Below are positions 25,488-35,259 of a stretch of 64,000 bases of DNA, piece after piece. The notes beneath the pieces were generated by a model that saw only the letters and a list, made by a program, of their open reading frames with translations, was not told the DNA's origin and searched no databases. Position 1 is the first letter of the stretch. Every line of letters starts with the position of its first letter. This DNA comes from Azospirillum sp. RU38E (lineage in GTDB: Bacteria > Pseudomonadota > Alphaproteobacteria > Azospirillales > Azospirillaceae). The stretch spans positions 1,146,608 to 1,210,607 of the forward strand of contig NZ_FZOI01000001.1 in the NCBI RefSeq assembly GCF_900188385.1, in the 5' to 3' direction. A program made the translations under genes and the position numbers.

Positions 25488-27773
25488 ATGACCGACGCCT
25501 TTCGTGATGCGGCCCTTGATTATCACCGGTTGCCGACGCCCGGTAAGATTGCCGTTACCCCGACCAAGCCGCTGGCCACCCAGCGCGATCTGGCGCTGGC
25601 CTATTCGCCCGGCGTGGCCCATGCCTGTGAGGCCATCGTCGAAGACGAGGCCAACGCCGCGAAATATACCAGCCGTGGCAATCTGGTGGCCGTGATCACC
25701 AACGGCACCGCCGTGTTGGGCCTGGGTGATATCGGGCCGCTGGCCTCCAAGCCGGTCATGGAAGGCAAGGGCGTTCTGTTCAAGAAGTTCGCCGGTATCG
25801 ATGTCTTTGATATCGAGATCAACGAGAAAGACCCGGACAAGCTGGTCGATGTCATCGCCGCGCTGGAGCCGACCTTCGGTGGCATCAACCTGGAAGATAT
25901 CAAGGCGCCGGAATGCTTCTATGTGGAGAAGCAGCTCCGCGACCGCATGAAGATTCCGGTCTTCCATGACGATCAGCATGGTACCGCCATCATCGTTGCC
26001 GCCGCCATCACCAACGCGCTGAAGCTGACGGGGCGGGATTTCTCCACCGTCAAGCTGGTCTGCTCCGGTGCCGGTGCGGCGGCCCTGGCCTGTCTGGACC
26101 TGCTGGTCGATATGGGCCTGCCGGTGGAAAATGTCTGGGTCAACGACATCAAGGGCGTGGTCTATGAAGGCCGCACCGAGCTGATGGACCCGCGCAAGGC
26201 CCGTTACGCCAAGCCGACCAATGCCCGCACCCTGGACGATATCATTGGCGATGCCGATGTGTTCCTGGGCCTGTCCGCCCCGCGCGTGCTGACGCAGGAT
26301 ATGGTGAAGAAGATGGGGCCGCACCCCATCGTCATGGCGCTGGCCAACCCCACCCCGGAAATCATGCCGGATGAGGTGAAGGCCGTGCGGCCCGATGCCA
26401 TCGTCGGCACCGGCCGGTCGGATTTCCCCAATCAGGTCAATAACGTCCTCTGCTTCCCCTTCATCTTCCGGGGTGCCTTGGATGTGGGCGCCACCACCAT
26501 CAACGAGGCGATGAAGATCGCCGCCGTCAACGCCATTGCCCGTCTGGCCCAGGCAGAGGTGCATGATGTGGTGGCCATGGCCTATGGCGAGGCCCCGCCG
26601 AGCTTTGGCCCGGAATATCTGATCCCGCGCCCGTTCGACCCGCGCCTGATCCTGGAAATCGCTCCGGCTGTGGCCCAGGCGGCCATGGATAGCGGTGTCG
26701 CCACCCGTCCGATCCAGGATTTCGACGCCTACCGCGAACAGCTGGGTCAGTTCGTCTTCCGCTCCGGCCTGCTGATGAAGCCGGTCTTCGCCAAGGCCAA
26801 GGCCGATCCGCGCCGCATCGCCTATGCCGAGGGCGAAGAGGAACGGGTGTTGCGCGCCGCGCAGCAGGTGCTGGAAGATGGTATCGCCCAGCCGATCCTG
26901 ATCGGCCGCCGCGAAGTGGTGGCCCGCCGCATCGAAAAGCTGGGGCTGCGTCTGCGCCTGGGCGAGAATGTGCGCCTGATCGACCCGCAGAACGACCCCG
27001 CCTATAACGATTATTGGCAGACCTACCATCGCAAGATGGAACGTAACGGCGTTTCCCCCGACCGCGCCCGCCAGGTGGTGCGCACCAACACCACCGTGAT
27101 CGGTGCGCTGATGGTGGAGAAGGGGGAGGCGGACGCCCTGGTCTGCGGCACGGTCGGCCTTTATGACTGGCACATGAAGCATGTGAATGACGTGATCGGC
27201 AAGAAGCAGGGGGCCCGCGTCATGGCGGCCCTGTCGGTGCTGATCCTCAATCGCGGTACCTTCTTCCTCACCGATACCTATGTGAATGCCAACCCGACGG
27301 CCGCCGATCTGGCGGAAATCACCGAGCTGGCAGCGGAAGAGGTGCGGCGTTTCGGTCTGACGCCGAAGGTGGCCCTGCTGTCGCATTCCAGCTTCGGCAG
27401 CCATAATGATACGGCGGCCCTGAAGATGCGGGAAGCGCTGCAGGCCATCCGTGCTCGTTGTGGCGATCTGGAGGTGGAAGGCGAAATGCACGCGGATGCG
27501 GCGATCAGCCCGGAAATCCGCAGCCGCATTTTCCCCAACAGCCGCCTGCAGGGCAGTGCCAACCTGATGGTCATGCCCGACCGTGACAGCGCCAACGTCT
27601 CCTTCAACCTGTTGAAGGTGCTGGGCGATGGTCTGGCCGTGGGGCCGGTGCTGCTGGGGGCGGCCAAGCCGGCCCACATCCTCACCCCGTCGGTGACGGT
27701 GCGCGGTATCGTCAACATGTCGGCCCTGGCCGTCATTGATGCGCAGGTTCATAACCCCGCAGGTGCCGCATGA
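25488..27773 (+). CDS. maeB: NADP-dependent malic enzyme (MaeB, with phosphotransacetylase-like domain)
   Basis: The 761-residue product converts malate to pyruvate and CO2, making NADPH. Residues 1-430 are the malic-enzyme part: the substrate motif [14 protein letters not shown], metal ligands in [15 protein letters not shown], and the nucleotide fold ([17 protein letters not shown]). Residues 430-761 are the phosphotransacetylase-like domain ([58 protein letters not shown]), which usually serves as an acetyl-CoA-responsive control domain. The ATG at 25488 follows TTAGGAA. The stop overlaps the start of mgtE by four bases (ATGA). Confidence 0.96.
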   Translation: MTDAFRDAALDYHRLPTPGKIAVTPTKPLATQRDLALAYSPGVAHACEAIVEDEANAAKYTSRGNLVAVITNGTAVLGLGDIGPLASKPVMEGKGVLFKKFAGIDVFDIEINEKDPDKLVDVIAALEPTFGGINLEDIKAPECFYVEKQLRDRMKIPVFHDDQHGTAIIVAAAITNALKLTGRDFSTVKLVCSGAGAAALACLDLLVDMGLPVENVWVNDIKGVVYEGRTELMDPRKARYAKPTNARTLDDIIGDADVFLGLSAPRVLTQDMVKKMGPHPIVMALANPTPEIMPDEVKAVRPDAIVGTGRSDFPNQVNNVLCFPFIFRGALDVGATTINEAMKIAAVNAIARLAQAEVHDVVAMAYGEAPPSFGPEYLIPRPFDPRLILEIAPAVAQAAMDSGVATRPIQDFDAYREQLGQFVFRSGLLMKPVFAKAKADPRRIAYAEGEEERVLRAAQQVLEDGIAQPILIGRREVVARRIEKLGLRLRLGENVRLIDPQNDPAYNDYWQTYHRKMERNGVSPDRARQVVRTNTTVIGALMVEKGEADALVCGTVGLYDWHMKHVNDVIGKKQGARVMAALSVLILNRGTFFLTDTYVNANPTAADLAEITELAAEEVRRFGLTPKVALLSHSSFGSHNDTAALKMREALQAIRARCGDLEVEGEMHADAAISPEIRSRIFPNSRLQGSANLMVMPDRDSANVSFNLLKVLGDGLAVGPVLLGAAKPAHILTPSVTVRGIVNMSALAVIDAQVHNPAGAA

Positions 27774-29194
27774 TGTCTCCGGCCGATCGCCCACCTTCAG
27801 ATCGGCCGCATGGTGACCCCCGGCACGTCATCGCTGATGATGGCGATGCCGGGGAAAGTGAACGGCTGGCCGTCATCGCGTTGATGGAGGCTGGCGATAT
27901 GCAGGGCGCTGCCACAATGCTGGCGGACCTGCACCCGTCCGACGTCGCCGACCTGCTGGAGCAGGCCGACGATGAACGGCGTGTCGAGCTGGTGGCGCTG
28001 CTGCGCCCCAGCTTCGACGCCGAAATCCTGGCCTATCTCTCCGTCGATCTGCGTGAAGAGGTGGTGGAGCAGTTGGAGCCGAAGGCCCTGGCTGCTGCCG
28101 TTGCCGAACTGGATACCGACGACGCCATCGACGTCATCCAGGATCTGGATGAAGAGGCGCAGGCTGAAATCCTGTCCAACCTGCCGCCCGAGGCCAGGGC
28201 ACTGGTCGAGGAAGGGCTGACCTATCCGGAATTCTCCGCCGGTCGCCTGATGGGGCGGGAATTTGTTTCCGTCCCAGAATTCTGGACGGTCGGTGGTTTG
28301 CTTGATTATCTGCGCGCCGCTGCCACCGCCGATGACAGCCATGTACCCGAACAATTCTACGATATTTTCATCGTCGATCCGATGCATCGGGTGGTGGGTA
28401 CAGTCCCCCTGTCACGCGTGCTGCGGGCCCGGCGCGGGGTGAAGCTGAACGAAATCCTGCATGAGGATATCCACCGCATCCCCGCCACCATGGACCAGGA
28501 AGAGGTGGCCCGTCTGTTCCGCAATTACGGACTGGTGTCTGCCCCTGTGGTGGATAAGGGCGGCCGTCTGCTGGGTGTCATCACCGTCGATGACGTGGTG
28601 GACGTGATCGAGGAGGAGGCGGAGGCCGACATGCTGGCCATGGGCGGCGTCGGGGAGGATGACTTCTACCGCGCCGTGCTGGCCACTGCGCGCTCCCGCT
28701 TCCGCTGGCTGGCCGTCAATGTGGTGACGGCGCTGCTGGCGGCCATGGTGATCAACCTGTTCTCCGTTACCATTTCGCATCTGGTGGCGCTAGCCGTGCT
28801 GATGCCCATCGTCGCCAGCATGGGCGGCAATGCTGGGACACAGACACTGACCGTGGCAGTCCGCGCCTTGGCGACCAAGGAACTGACACCGGCCAACGCC
28901 ACCCGTGTGATCGGCAAGGAAGTGCTGGTAGGCCTGTTGAATGGCTGTGCCCTGGCCGGCATTATCGGCGTCATCGCTTATATCTGGTTTGGCCAACCCT
29001 TGCTCGGCGTGGTGATTGCCTGCGCCATGGTGGTGAACCTGTTCTGCGCCGGGCTGTTCGGCGCCCTGATCCCCTTTGTGCTGGACCGTATGCGGGTTGA
29101 TCCAGCCGTGGCATCGGGTGTCTTCCTCACCACTGTGACCGATGTGGTGGGATTCCTGGCCTTCCTGGGTCTGGCAACGCTGATGCTGCTTTAA
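27770..29194 (+). CDS. mgtE: Magnesium transporter MgtE
   Basis: The 474-residue product has the cytoplasmic N-domain of helical repeats (LHPSDVADLLEQADDERRVELVALL, LSVDLREEVVEQLEPKALAAAV), a pair of CBS domains (about 165-300, YDIFIVDPMHRVVGTVPLS and VVDKGGRLLGVITVDDVVDVIEEEA) that gate the channel by Mg binding, and five C-terminal membrane helices with the pore motif MPIVASMGGNAGTQTLTVAVR. It overlaps maeB by ATGA, so the two are co-expressed; malic enzyme needs Mg or Mn. It ends overlapping the stop of the convergent EAL gene by four bases. Confidence 0.96.
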   Translation: MMSPADRPPSDRPHGDPRHVIADDGDAGESERLAVIALMEAGDMQGAATMLADLHPSDVADLLEQADDERRVELVALLRPSFDAEILAYLSVDLREEVVEQLEPKALAAAVAELDTDDAIDVIQDLDEEAQAEILSNLPPEARALVEEGLTYPEFSAGRLMGREFVSVPEFWTVGGLLDYLRAAATADDSHVPEQFYDIFIVDPMHRVVGTVPLSRVLRARRGVKLNEILHEDIHRIPATMDQEEVARLFRNYGLVSAPVVDKGGRLLGVITVDDVVDVIEEEAEADMLAMGGVGEDDFYRAVLATARSRFRWLAVNVVTALLAAMVINLFSVTISHLVALAVLMPIVASMGGNAGTQTLTVAVRALATKELTPANATRVIGKEVLVGLLNGCALAGIIGVIAYIWFGQPLLGVVIACAMVVNLFCAGLFGALIPFVLDRMRVDPAVASGVFLTTVTDVVGFLAFLGLATLMLL

Positions 29195-30519
29195 TTTTTA
29201 GACTGCGGCCCGCCATTGCGGATATAGGCGGCGAAATCCTCGGCCGGCATGGGGCGGGCGAATAGATAGCCCTGGCCTTCCTCCACCCCCAGCCGCTGCA
29301 GGATTTCCCACTGTGCCAGTGTCTCAATCCCCTCCGCCACCACCTTCAGATCCATGGCCTGGGCCATGGCGACAATGGCTTCCACAATATGACGGGTGGA
29401 CTGGTCATGCTCCATATCCATGACGAACTGCCGATCCACCTTCAGGCAGTCCAGCGGCAATTCCCGCAGATAGGAGAGGGAGGAATAGCCGGTGCCGAAA
29501 TCATCCAGCGCCAGCGCCACCCCACGATCGGCAATCCAGCGCATCTGCTGCAAGGCACCGTCAAGATCGGCCGGCAGGATGGTTTCGGTAATTTCCAGCT
29601 GCAGCAGATGCGGCGGGATACCGCTTTCCGCCAGCAACACATCAATCAGGGCCGGCAGGTGCCCCCAACGGAACTGGCGTTCCGACACATTGACAGCAAT
29701 CTGGATGGGCGGCAGCCCCTGGTCCAGCCACGCCTTGATCTGGTTGATGGCCTGGCGCAACACCCATTCGCCGATGGGGACGATCAGGCCAGTTTCCTCC
29801 GCCGTAGGGATGAAAGTACCGGGCGGGATCATGCCCCGCACTGGGTGACGCCAGCGCAGCAGCGCCTCCCCCCCGATGGCATGGCCGCCGGCGATGGCGA
29901 CCTTGGGCTGGTAATGCACACTCAGCTGGCCTTCCTGCATGGCCAGCCGCAAGGCATCCTCCAGATCCAGCTTGTCGCGCAGATCATCCTGCATGGTGCG
30001 GGTGAAATGCAGATAGCTGGTGGTTCCTGATGCCACCGCCTGCCGCAGGGCGACACAGGCATTGCGGATCAAGCTGGCACCATCGGTGGCATCATTGGGG
30101 GAAACCGCGACCCCCATCTTGGCCGAAACATGCAATTGCCGACCTTCGATGATGATCGGCGCGGCCATATTATTGGCAATGGCGGAGGCCGCGAACAAGG
30201 CCTTGCCGGCATGATCCAGCCCGGGCAGGAAAATGGCGAACTGGGTCTGCGCAAAACGGCAGATCAGGTCCTGGGGGCCACAGGCCGGCAATAACCGCTC
30301 CACCAGCAAGGCCATGGCATAATCCAGCGCCCCCTGGCCATGCACCTGGAACAGCTGATGCATCCGTTCGATTTCAATGACCAGCAGGCCGGCGATCAGC
30401 CGTCCCTGATGATCATGAAGGATTTGATCAACTTGGGAAATGAAGGGCCGCATCTCCCACAGGCCCGTAACCGCATCACGGGCGGAAGATTTCACGGCCG
30501 GAGTTTCCGCCGGCGTCAT
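29191..30519 (-). CDS. EAL-domain c-di-GMP phosphodiesterase with degenerate GGDEF domain
   Basis: About 442 residues, cytoplasmic. Residues 20-165 look like a GGDEF domain, but the active-site loop reads CRFAQTQFAIF instead of GGDEF, so no cyclase activity is expected. Residues 185-435 are a full EAL domain with the metal and catalytic residues in place: GEALLRWRHP, IAVNVSERQF, LEITETIL, ALDDFGTGYSSLSYL, LKVDRQFV and VVAEGIETL. It should hydrolyse c-di-GMP. No membrane or sensory segment is visible. The ATG at 30519 is the first; a TTG at 30564 and a GTG between are in frame, none with a clear ribosome site. Confidence 0.9.
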   Translation of the reverse strand: MTPAETPAVKSSARDAVTGLWEMRPFISQVDQILHDHQGRLIAGLLVIEIERMHQLFQVHGQGALDYAMALLVERLLPACGPQDLICRFAQTQFAIFLPGLDHAGKALFAASAIANNMAAPIIIEGRQLHVSAKMGVAVSPNDATDGASLIRNACVALRQAVASGTTSYLHFTRTMQDDLRDKLDLEDALRLAMQEGQLSVHYQPKVAIAGGHAIGGEALLRWRHPVRGMIPPGTFIPTAEETGLIVPIGEWVLRQAINQIKAWLDQGLPPIQIAVNVSERQFRWGHLPALIDVLLAESGIPPHLLQLEITETILPADLDGALQQMRWIADRGVALALDDFGTGYSSLSYLRELPLDCLKVDRQFVMDMEHDQSTRHIVEAIVAMAQAMDLKVVAEGIETLAQWEILQRLGVEEGQGYLFARPMPAEDFAAYIRNGGPQSKN

Positions 30520-30861
30520 GATGTTGGGTAATGTCACGACGTCAATATTCCGAAAAACGGGCAACGGTATAGATGGGGTGGCAAGGGAAACATGGCTCCA
30601 TGTTAGACCAGTATATCAATGTTTCCGGTTCAGCGCCCGTGACGAATATGTTCCAAAATTCGCTGAACATACCGAACGCTTCCCCCATCCCCATTGGGAA
30701 ACACATGGCAACCCCACACCCCTGACTCTCATCAGGTTATCCACAGCATATTTTCACAATTGCCATCGATTTGGAACCAGGATTAGGGACATTTGCTTCA
30801 ATTCTTTGGCAGCGGTGCGGTATGGGCACGGATCATCTGAAAGCAGGGAAGGGCATTGGCG
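30520..30861. other. Non-coding gap between the EAL gene and the ydcF-like gene
   Basis: This 342-base region is divergent. It holds a 16-base palindrome AACATGG-CT-CCATGTT (30589-30604), an inverted pair TATGTTC (30647-30653) and GAACATA (30665-30671), and one perfect DnaA-box sequence TTATCCACA (30737-30745). Promoters for both neighbours must lie here but none is clear. Confidence 0.5.
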
Positions 30862-31644
30862 ATGGGATTTGAGCTGGGGAAACTGCTGGCGGCATTGACG
30901 GCACCGGGCAATATCATCGGCTTGCTGGCCTTGGCCGGCTTTCTGCTGATGCTGGCCGGGCGGGCGCTGGGACGGTGGCTTCTGGCCCTGGCGGCGCTGT
31001 TGCTGACCCTGATCATGGTCACGCCCTTGGCAACCTGGGTGCTGCTGCCCCTGGAACAGCGCTTCCCGGCCCCCGTCACCCCGCCGAGCGGAATCGATGC
31101 CATCATCGTGCTGGGGGGGGCCGTCGGCCCCATCGGCTCAATGGAGCATGGCGCCCCCCAGCTGAACCAGGAGGCGGAGCGGCTGACGGTGGTACCGGGG
31201 CTGATGCGGCATTATCCGGATATTCCGGTGATTTTCAGTGGCGGCAGTGGCGACCCACGCGAACCCGACGCGCGGGAAGCCCCGGTGGCCGCCGCCCTGC
31301 TGGCCGATTTAGGCGTGGATATGGACCGGGTGCGGCTGGAAGGAACCTCCCGTAATACCTGGGAAAATGCCGTCAACAGCCAACTATTGGTGCCGCCGGG
31401 TGGCCGCGTGCTGCTGGTCACCTCCGCCGCCCACATGCCGCGGTCCGTGGGCATTTTCCGTAAGGTGGGCATCGATGTCGTGCCCTACCCGGTCAGCTAT
31501 GGGGCCAACCGGTCGGAACGATGGCGCTTCGGCTTGAACCTGTCCGATAATCTGTCGATGCTGGAACGTGCGGCCTATGAATATCGCGGCTTGATCGTCT
31601 ATTGGCTGTCCGGCCGTACCTCTGCCCTGTTCCCGGCCCCCTGA
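30862..31644 (+). CDS. YdcF/ElyC-family (DUF218) membrane protein
   Basis: The 260-residue product has two N-terminal membrane helices (IIGLLALAGFLLMLAGRALG and WLLALAALLLTLIMVTPLATW) and then a DUF218 domain in the periplasm or cytoplasm: DAIIVLGGAVGP, VIFSGGSGDPRE, LEGTSRNTWENA, RVLLVTSAAHMPRSVGIFRKVG. Members such as ElyC affect envelope polymer assembly. Next to a murein transglycosylase, RlpA and DacA, a cell-wall role is likely. The ATG at 30862 follows GGGAAGGG; a TTG two codons earlier is in frame. Confidence 0.88.
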   Translation: MGFELGKLLAALTAPGNIIGLLALAGFLLMLAGRALGRWLLALAALLLTLIMVTPLATWVLLPLEQRFPAPVTPPSGIDAIIVLGGAVGPIGSMEHGAPQLNQEAERLTVVPGLMRHYPDIPVIFSGGSGDPREPDAREAPVAAALLADLGVDMDRVRLEGTSRNTWENAVNSQLLVPPGGRVLLVTSAAHMPRSVGIFRKVGIDVVPYPVSYGANRSERWRFGLNLSDNLSMLERAAYEYRGLIVYWLSGRTSALFPAP

Positions 31645-31725
31645 CCGTCTTACCCCCTCTTGGCCCCTTGTGCTCTGGTTGCTTTTGCGTGCAGCCGCGT
31701 GCCAAAACAGAGGGCCGACGGCAGA

Positions 31726-32748
31726 ATGGGAGCCAGCGCCTTGACCGACAGCATATCCACGCGCCGCACCGGACGGGCCGCCGCATGGCTGCTCGCACTT
31801 GGCCTTTCGCTGTTGCCGGTGGTCGGCAAGGCGACGCCAGCGGTGGATTTCCCGCAATGGCTGGAAACGCTGCGGCAGGAGGCGGTGACCAAAGGCATCT
31901 CTGCCCCTACCCTTGAGCTGGCACTGACCGGGATTGCCCCGATTCCCCGCATCCTGGAACTGGATGCCAAACAGCCGGAACGGACCATCAGCTTTGATAC
32001 CTATCTATCCCGCACGGTGACAAAGCAGCGGATCGCCAAGGCCCGCGAACTTTACCGCACCCATCATGCCCTGCTGGAGAAGGTGGGGCGGCAATACGGC
32101 GTGCAACCCCGCTTCATCGTGGCGCTGTGGGGGATGGAGACGGATTTCGGCCGCAATATGGGCGGCTTCAAGGTGGTCGATGCCCTGGCGACCCTGGCCT
32201 ATGATGGCAGGCGCAGCGCCTATTTCCGCAAGGAATTGCTGGAGGCGCTGCAGATCATCGATGAGGGCCATATCACGGCCGACCGGATGCTGGGTTCCTG
32301 GGCCGGTGCCATGGGGCAGAGCCAGTTCATGCCCAGCAGCTTTCTGCGCTATGCCCAGGATTTCAATGGCGATGGCCGGCGCGACATCTGGGGCACGCCG
32401 GCCGATGTCTTTGCGTCTGCCGCCAATTATCTCTCCAAAGTCGGCTGGCGGATGGATCAGACTTGGGGGCGGGAGGTGAAATTGCCGAAAGGCAATGCCG
32501 CTGCCGGCTGGACCGGATTCGATAAGGCGCAGCCCCTGTCCGTCTGGGCCAAGCGCGGTGTGCGACAGATGAATGGTAAACCGCTGCCGGCAGCCTCCCT
32601 TTCCGCGTCCCTGGTGCTGCCCGACGGCCCCGGCGGCAAGGCCTATCTTGTCTATGAGAATTATCGCACCATCATGGACTGGAACCGCTCGACTTATTTC
32701 GCAACAGCGGTGGGAATTCTCGCCGACCATATTGGCGCGGGCGTTTGA
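31726..32748 (+). CDS. Lytic murein transglycosylase (MltB-like)
   Basis: The 340-residue exported enzyme cleaves the glycan strands of peptidoglycan to 1,6-anhydro ends. It has an N-terminal signal helix (AAAWLLALGLSLLPVVGKATPA) and the SLT_2/MltB domain with the catalytic Glu in LWGMETDFGRNMGG, then AMGQSQFMPSSFLRYAQDFNGDG, DVFASAANYLSKVGW and the C-terminal YLVYENYRTIMDWNRSTYFATAV. The ATG at 31726 was chosen to fit the signal; the frame is open 22 codons further. It lies in a run of wall genes. Confidence 0.93.
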   Translation: MGASALTDSISTRRTGRAAAWLLALGLSLLPVVGKATPAVDFPQWLETLRQEAVTKGISAPTLELALTGIAPIPRILELDAKQPERTISFDTYLSRTVTKQRIAKARELYRTHHALLEKVGRQYGVQPRFIVALWGMETDFGRNMGGFKVVDALATLAYDGRRSAYFRKELLEALQIIDEGHITADRMLGSWAGAMGQSQFMPSSFLRYAQDFNGDGRRDIWGTPADVFASAANYLSKVGWRMDQTWGREVKLPKGNAAAGWTGFDKAQPLSVWAKRGVRQMNGKPLPAASLSASLVLPDGPGGKAYLVYENYRTIMDWNRSTYFATAVGILADHIGAGV

Positions 32749-32791
32749 CTTGATGTAGTGTGCCGCCACAATCGGTTGGGGACAGAGCGGC

Positions 32792-33769
32792 ATGTCGCGG
32801 GCAAATGTGGTAAAATGGGTGTTGTTTAGCGTGACGATGGCCGGCCTTTCGGCCTGCGCCTCCAAGCCGCCGCCCACCGCACCCCAGCAGGCAGGTGCCC
32901 CCGCCTCATCTGCCAGCCCGACGCCGGGCGGCACCTATAAGGTTGGCACCCCCTATCAGATCGAAGGGGTCTGGTATTATCCGCAGGTCGATTACAGCTA
33001 TAACCAGACCGGCATTGCCAGCTGGTATGGCCCCGGTTTCCATACCAAGGCCACCGCCAATGGCGAGGCCTATAATGAGAATGAGCTGACGGCGGCCCAC
33101 CAGACGCTGCCGATGCCCAGCTTGGTGCGCGTGACCAATCTGGAAAATGGCCGTTCCATCGTAGTGCGCATCAATGATCGCGGTCCCTTCGTGCCCGGCC
33201 GCATCATCGATATGTCGCGCCGTGGCGCCCAGTTGCTGGGGTTTGACCAGAAGGGCACCGCCAAGGTGCGGGTGGAGATTCTGGCCGAAGAAAGCCGCGC
33301 CATCGCGGCGGCGGCGATGAATGCCGGTGGCACCCAGGTGGCCGGTTCCCCCGATGGCGGCCCGGTGCCGCAGGCCGCCCCCCGGCCCAAGGTGACGGTG
33401 GAAGGCGCCCCCCTGCCGCCGCCGAAGCCGACCCCGTCACGCAATGTCGCCCCGCCGGTCACCGTGGCCGGCAGCACCACGGATGACGGCCGCTTCATGC
33501 CGGCCCCCGTGGTGGAACAGAAGCCGGTGCCGCCGGGGCCGCAGCGCATCTATGTGCAGGCGGGCTCCTTCACCATCTATGATAATGCCAACAAGCTGCG
33601 GGCGCGCTTGAACTCCATCTCCCCCACCAACATCTCGTCGGCGATGGTGGGCGATACGCAGTTCTTCCGCGTCCGCGTCGGCCCGTTCGAGAATGTTGAC
33701 CGGGCCGATCAGGTGCTGGCCCAGGTGCTGCAGACCGGCACCAATGGTGCGCGCATCATCGTCGATTAA
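32792..33769 (+). CDS. rlpA: RlpA, septal-ring lytic transglycosylase (lipoprotein, SPOR domain)
   Basis: The 325-residue lipoprotein has a signal peptide with lipobox LSAC (Cys about 22), a double-psi beta-barrel RlpA domain (GIASWYGPGFHTKATANGE, the catalytic-site Asp in VVRINDRGPFVPGRIIDMSRRGAQLLG), a Pro-rich linker, and a C-terminal SPOR domain (RIYVQAGSFTIYDNANKLRARLN) that binds stripped glycan at the septum. It acts in daughter-cell separation. The ATG at 32792 follows GGGACAGAG. The next gene, dacA, follows after a structured intergenic element. Confidence 0.95.
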   Translation: MSRANVVKWVLFSVTMAGLSACASKPPPTAPQQAGAPASSASPTPGGTYKVGTPYQIEGVWYYPQVDYSYNQTGIASWYGPGFHTKATANGEAYNENELTAAHQTLPMPSLVRVTNLENGRSIVVRINDRGPFVPGRIIDMSRRGAQLLGFDQKGTAKVRVEILAEESRAIAAAAMNAGGTQVAGSPDGGPVPQAAPRPKVTVEGAPLPPPKPTPSRNVAPPVTVAGSTTDDGRFMPAPVVEQKPVPPGPQRIYVQAGSFTIYDNANKLRARLNSISPTNISSAMVGDTQFFRVRVGPFENVDRADQVLAQVLQTGTNGARIIVD

Positions 33770-33778
33770 GCGGTAACC

Positions 33779-33914
33779 CCAAGGGTCATGCCTAATGACC
33801 CTTGGAGGCCAGCGACCGCGGGCCCATGCCCGCGCAAGCCAAGGCGGCGGATGCCGCCGCCCGGCGCTTGAGGGAACTTGTAATGACCAGGAGCCATGAT
33901 CCATGGCTCCTGGT
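33779..33914. repeat. Structured intergenic element, copy B
   Basis: It lies between rlpA and dacA and has the same parts as copy A at 11130-11275: a hairpin with perfect 11-bp arms (33779-33789, 33795-33805); GCGACCGC (33812-33819); a 7-bp hairpin (33817-33834); AAGCCAAG (33836-33843); a 6-bp hairpin GGCGGC-GGAT-GCCGCC (33843-33858); CGCTTGAGGG (33865-33874); and a hairpin with perfect 13-bp arms and ATC loop (33886-33914). The boxes and the GGAT loop match copy A while the stems differ yet pair. The first hairpin may also help end rlpA transcription. Confidence 0.65.
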
Positions 33915-34055
33915 ATCGGCAGGCGCGACGCTTGTATCCACTCCTGCGGCGTTCTAGGGGTGGCATTCACCGTGTTGTGCCGTCATTATGCCGGTACCGG
34001 GCGCATGAAGCGCCCCCGGTGTCGCTTTACGCAGACAAAGGGTTAGCGGAATACC

Positions 34056-35258
34056 ATGGAATTTCGGTTCGCACGTCGGATGAAGGGCGCTGTCCGCCGG
34101 GTGGCGGTGGCCTTCCTGTTCACCGCCGCAGCCACGCCGGCAATGGCGGCCAGCCTGGACACAATCGCCCGGGAGGCGATTCTGCTGGACGCAGATACAG
34201 GCACAGTCCTGTTTGAGAAAAATGCCGACGAGCAGATGCCAACCTCCTCCATGTCCAAGGTCGCCACGGCCTACATGGTATTCGAACGGCTGAAAGAAGG
34301 CCGGATGAAGCTGGACGACACGCTGCCGGTGTCGGAACGCGCCTGGAAGGTCCAGGGCTCCAAGATGTTCGTGGAGCTGGGCAACAGCATCAAGGTCGAA
34401 GACCTGATCCGCGGCATGATCATCCAGTCCGGCAATGATGCCTGCGTGGTGCTGGCCGAGGGCTTGTCCGGGACGGAGCAGGCCTTCGCCACCGCCATGA
34501 ACAAGCGGATGAAGGAACTGGGCATGAACAACACCAACCTGACGAACGCATCAGGTTGGCCGGACCCAGATCATCATTCCACCGCGCGTGACCTTTCCAC
34601 CTTGGCTGTCCGGCTGATCCGGGACTTCCCCGAATATTTCCATTATTATTCGGAACAGGAATTCACCTATCACGGCATCAAGCAGGGCAACCGCAATCCG
34701 CTGCTCTATCGCAATATGGGGGTGGACGGCATGAAGACCGGCCATACCGATATTGCCGGCTATGGCCTGATCGCCACCGGCAAGCGTAATGAGCGCCGGC
34801 TTGTCCTGGTGGTGAATGGCCTGCCCAACATGCAGGCCCGCGCCGATGAAAGCGCCCGCCTGCTGGAATGGGGCTGGCGCGAATTTGACAATTACACCCT
34901 GTTCAAGGCAGGGGAGGTGGTGGACAACCTGCCCGTCTGGCTGGGGCAGGCGGAAACCGTGCCGCTGACCGTGCAGAGCCAGATGAAAATCACCCTGACC
35001 CATGAACAGCGCCGCCTGATGAAGGTGACGCTGGTGGCCGATGCGCCGGTGGCGGCACCCGTGGCCAAGGGCACCAAGCTGGCCACCCTGAAGGTGACGG
35101 CACCAGATTTCCCGACGCTGGAGGTGCCGCTGGTGGCGGCGGCCGATGTGGAACGTCTGGGCCTGTTCGGTCGTGTGGCCGCTGCCGCCTCCCATATGCT
35201 GTTCGGGCCGGCCAAGCCCGCCGCCGCGCCGGCGGCGGAACCGGCAAAGGCCCCGTAA
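34056..35258 (+). CDS. dacA: D-alanyl-D-alanine carboxypeptidase (DacA/PBP5-like)
   Basis: The 400-residue exported enzyme removes the terminal D-Ala from peptidoglycan stem peptides. A signal peptide ends near ATPAMA (about residue 31). The penicillin-binding motifs are all present: SxxK in TSSMSKVAT, SGN in IIQSGNDACVV, and KTG in DGMKTGHTDIAG. A C-terminal PBP5 beta domain (about 290-370) and a closing amphipathic segment (RVAAAASHMLFG) before an Ala/Pro tail suggest membrane anchoring. It is part of the run rlpA-dacA-tmk-holB-metG and is followed one base later by tmk. Confidence 0.95.
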   Translation: MEFRFARRMKGAVRRVAVAFLFTAAATPAMAASLDTIAREAILLDADTGTVLFEKNADEQMPTSSMSKVATAYMVFERLKEGRMKLDDTLPVSERAWKVQGSKMFVELGNSIKVEDLIRGMIIQSGNDACVVLAEGLSGTEQAFATAMNKRMKELGMNNTNLTNASGWPDPDHHSTARDLSTLAVRLIRDFPEYFHYYSEQEFTYHGIKQGNRNPLLYRNMGVDGMKTGHTDIAGYGLIATGKRNERRLVLVVNGLPNMQARADESARLLEWGWREFDNYTLFKAGEVVDNLPVWLGQAETVPLTVQSQMKITLTHEQRRLMKVTLVADAPVAAPVAKGTKLATLKVTAPDFPTLEVPLVAAADVERLGLFGRVAAAASHMLFGPAKPAAAPAAEPAKAP

Positions 35259-35259
35259 C

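Noticed and set aside
29191..30519. Diguanylate cyclase
   Set aside because: The GGDEF active site is absent; only the EAL half can be expected to work.
30737..30745. Perfect DnaA box TTATCCACA
   Set aside because: It is single, with no box cluster, no AT-rich unwinding tract and no dnaA/gidA/parA genes nearby; not an origin.
33970..34055. Possible small coding or RNA gene between the structured element and dacA
   Set aside because: Only a short GC-rich stem (near 33995-34020) is seen, with no start site, ribosome site or promoter of its own; treated as dacA leader.
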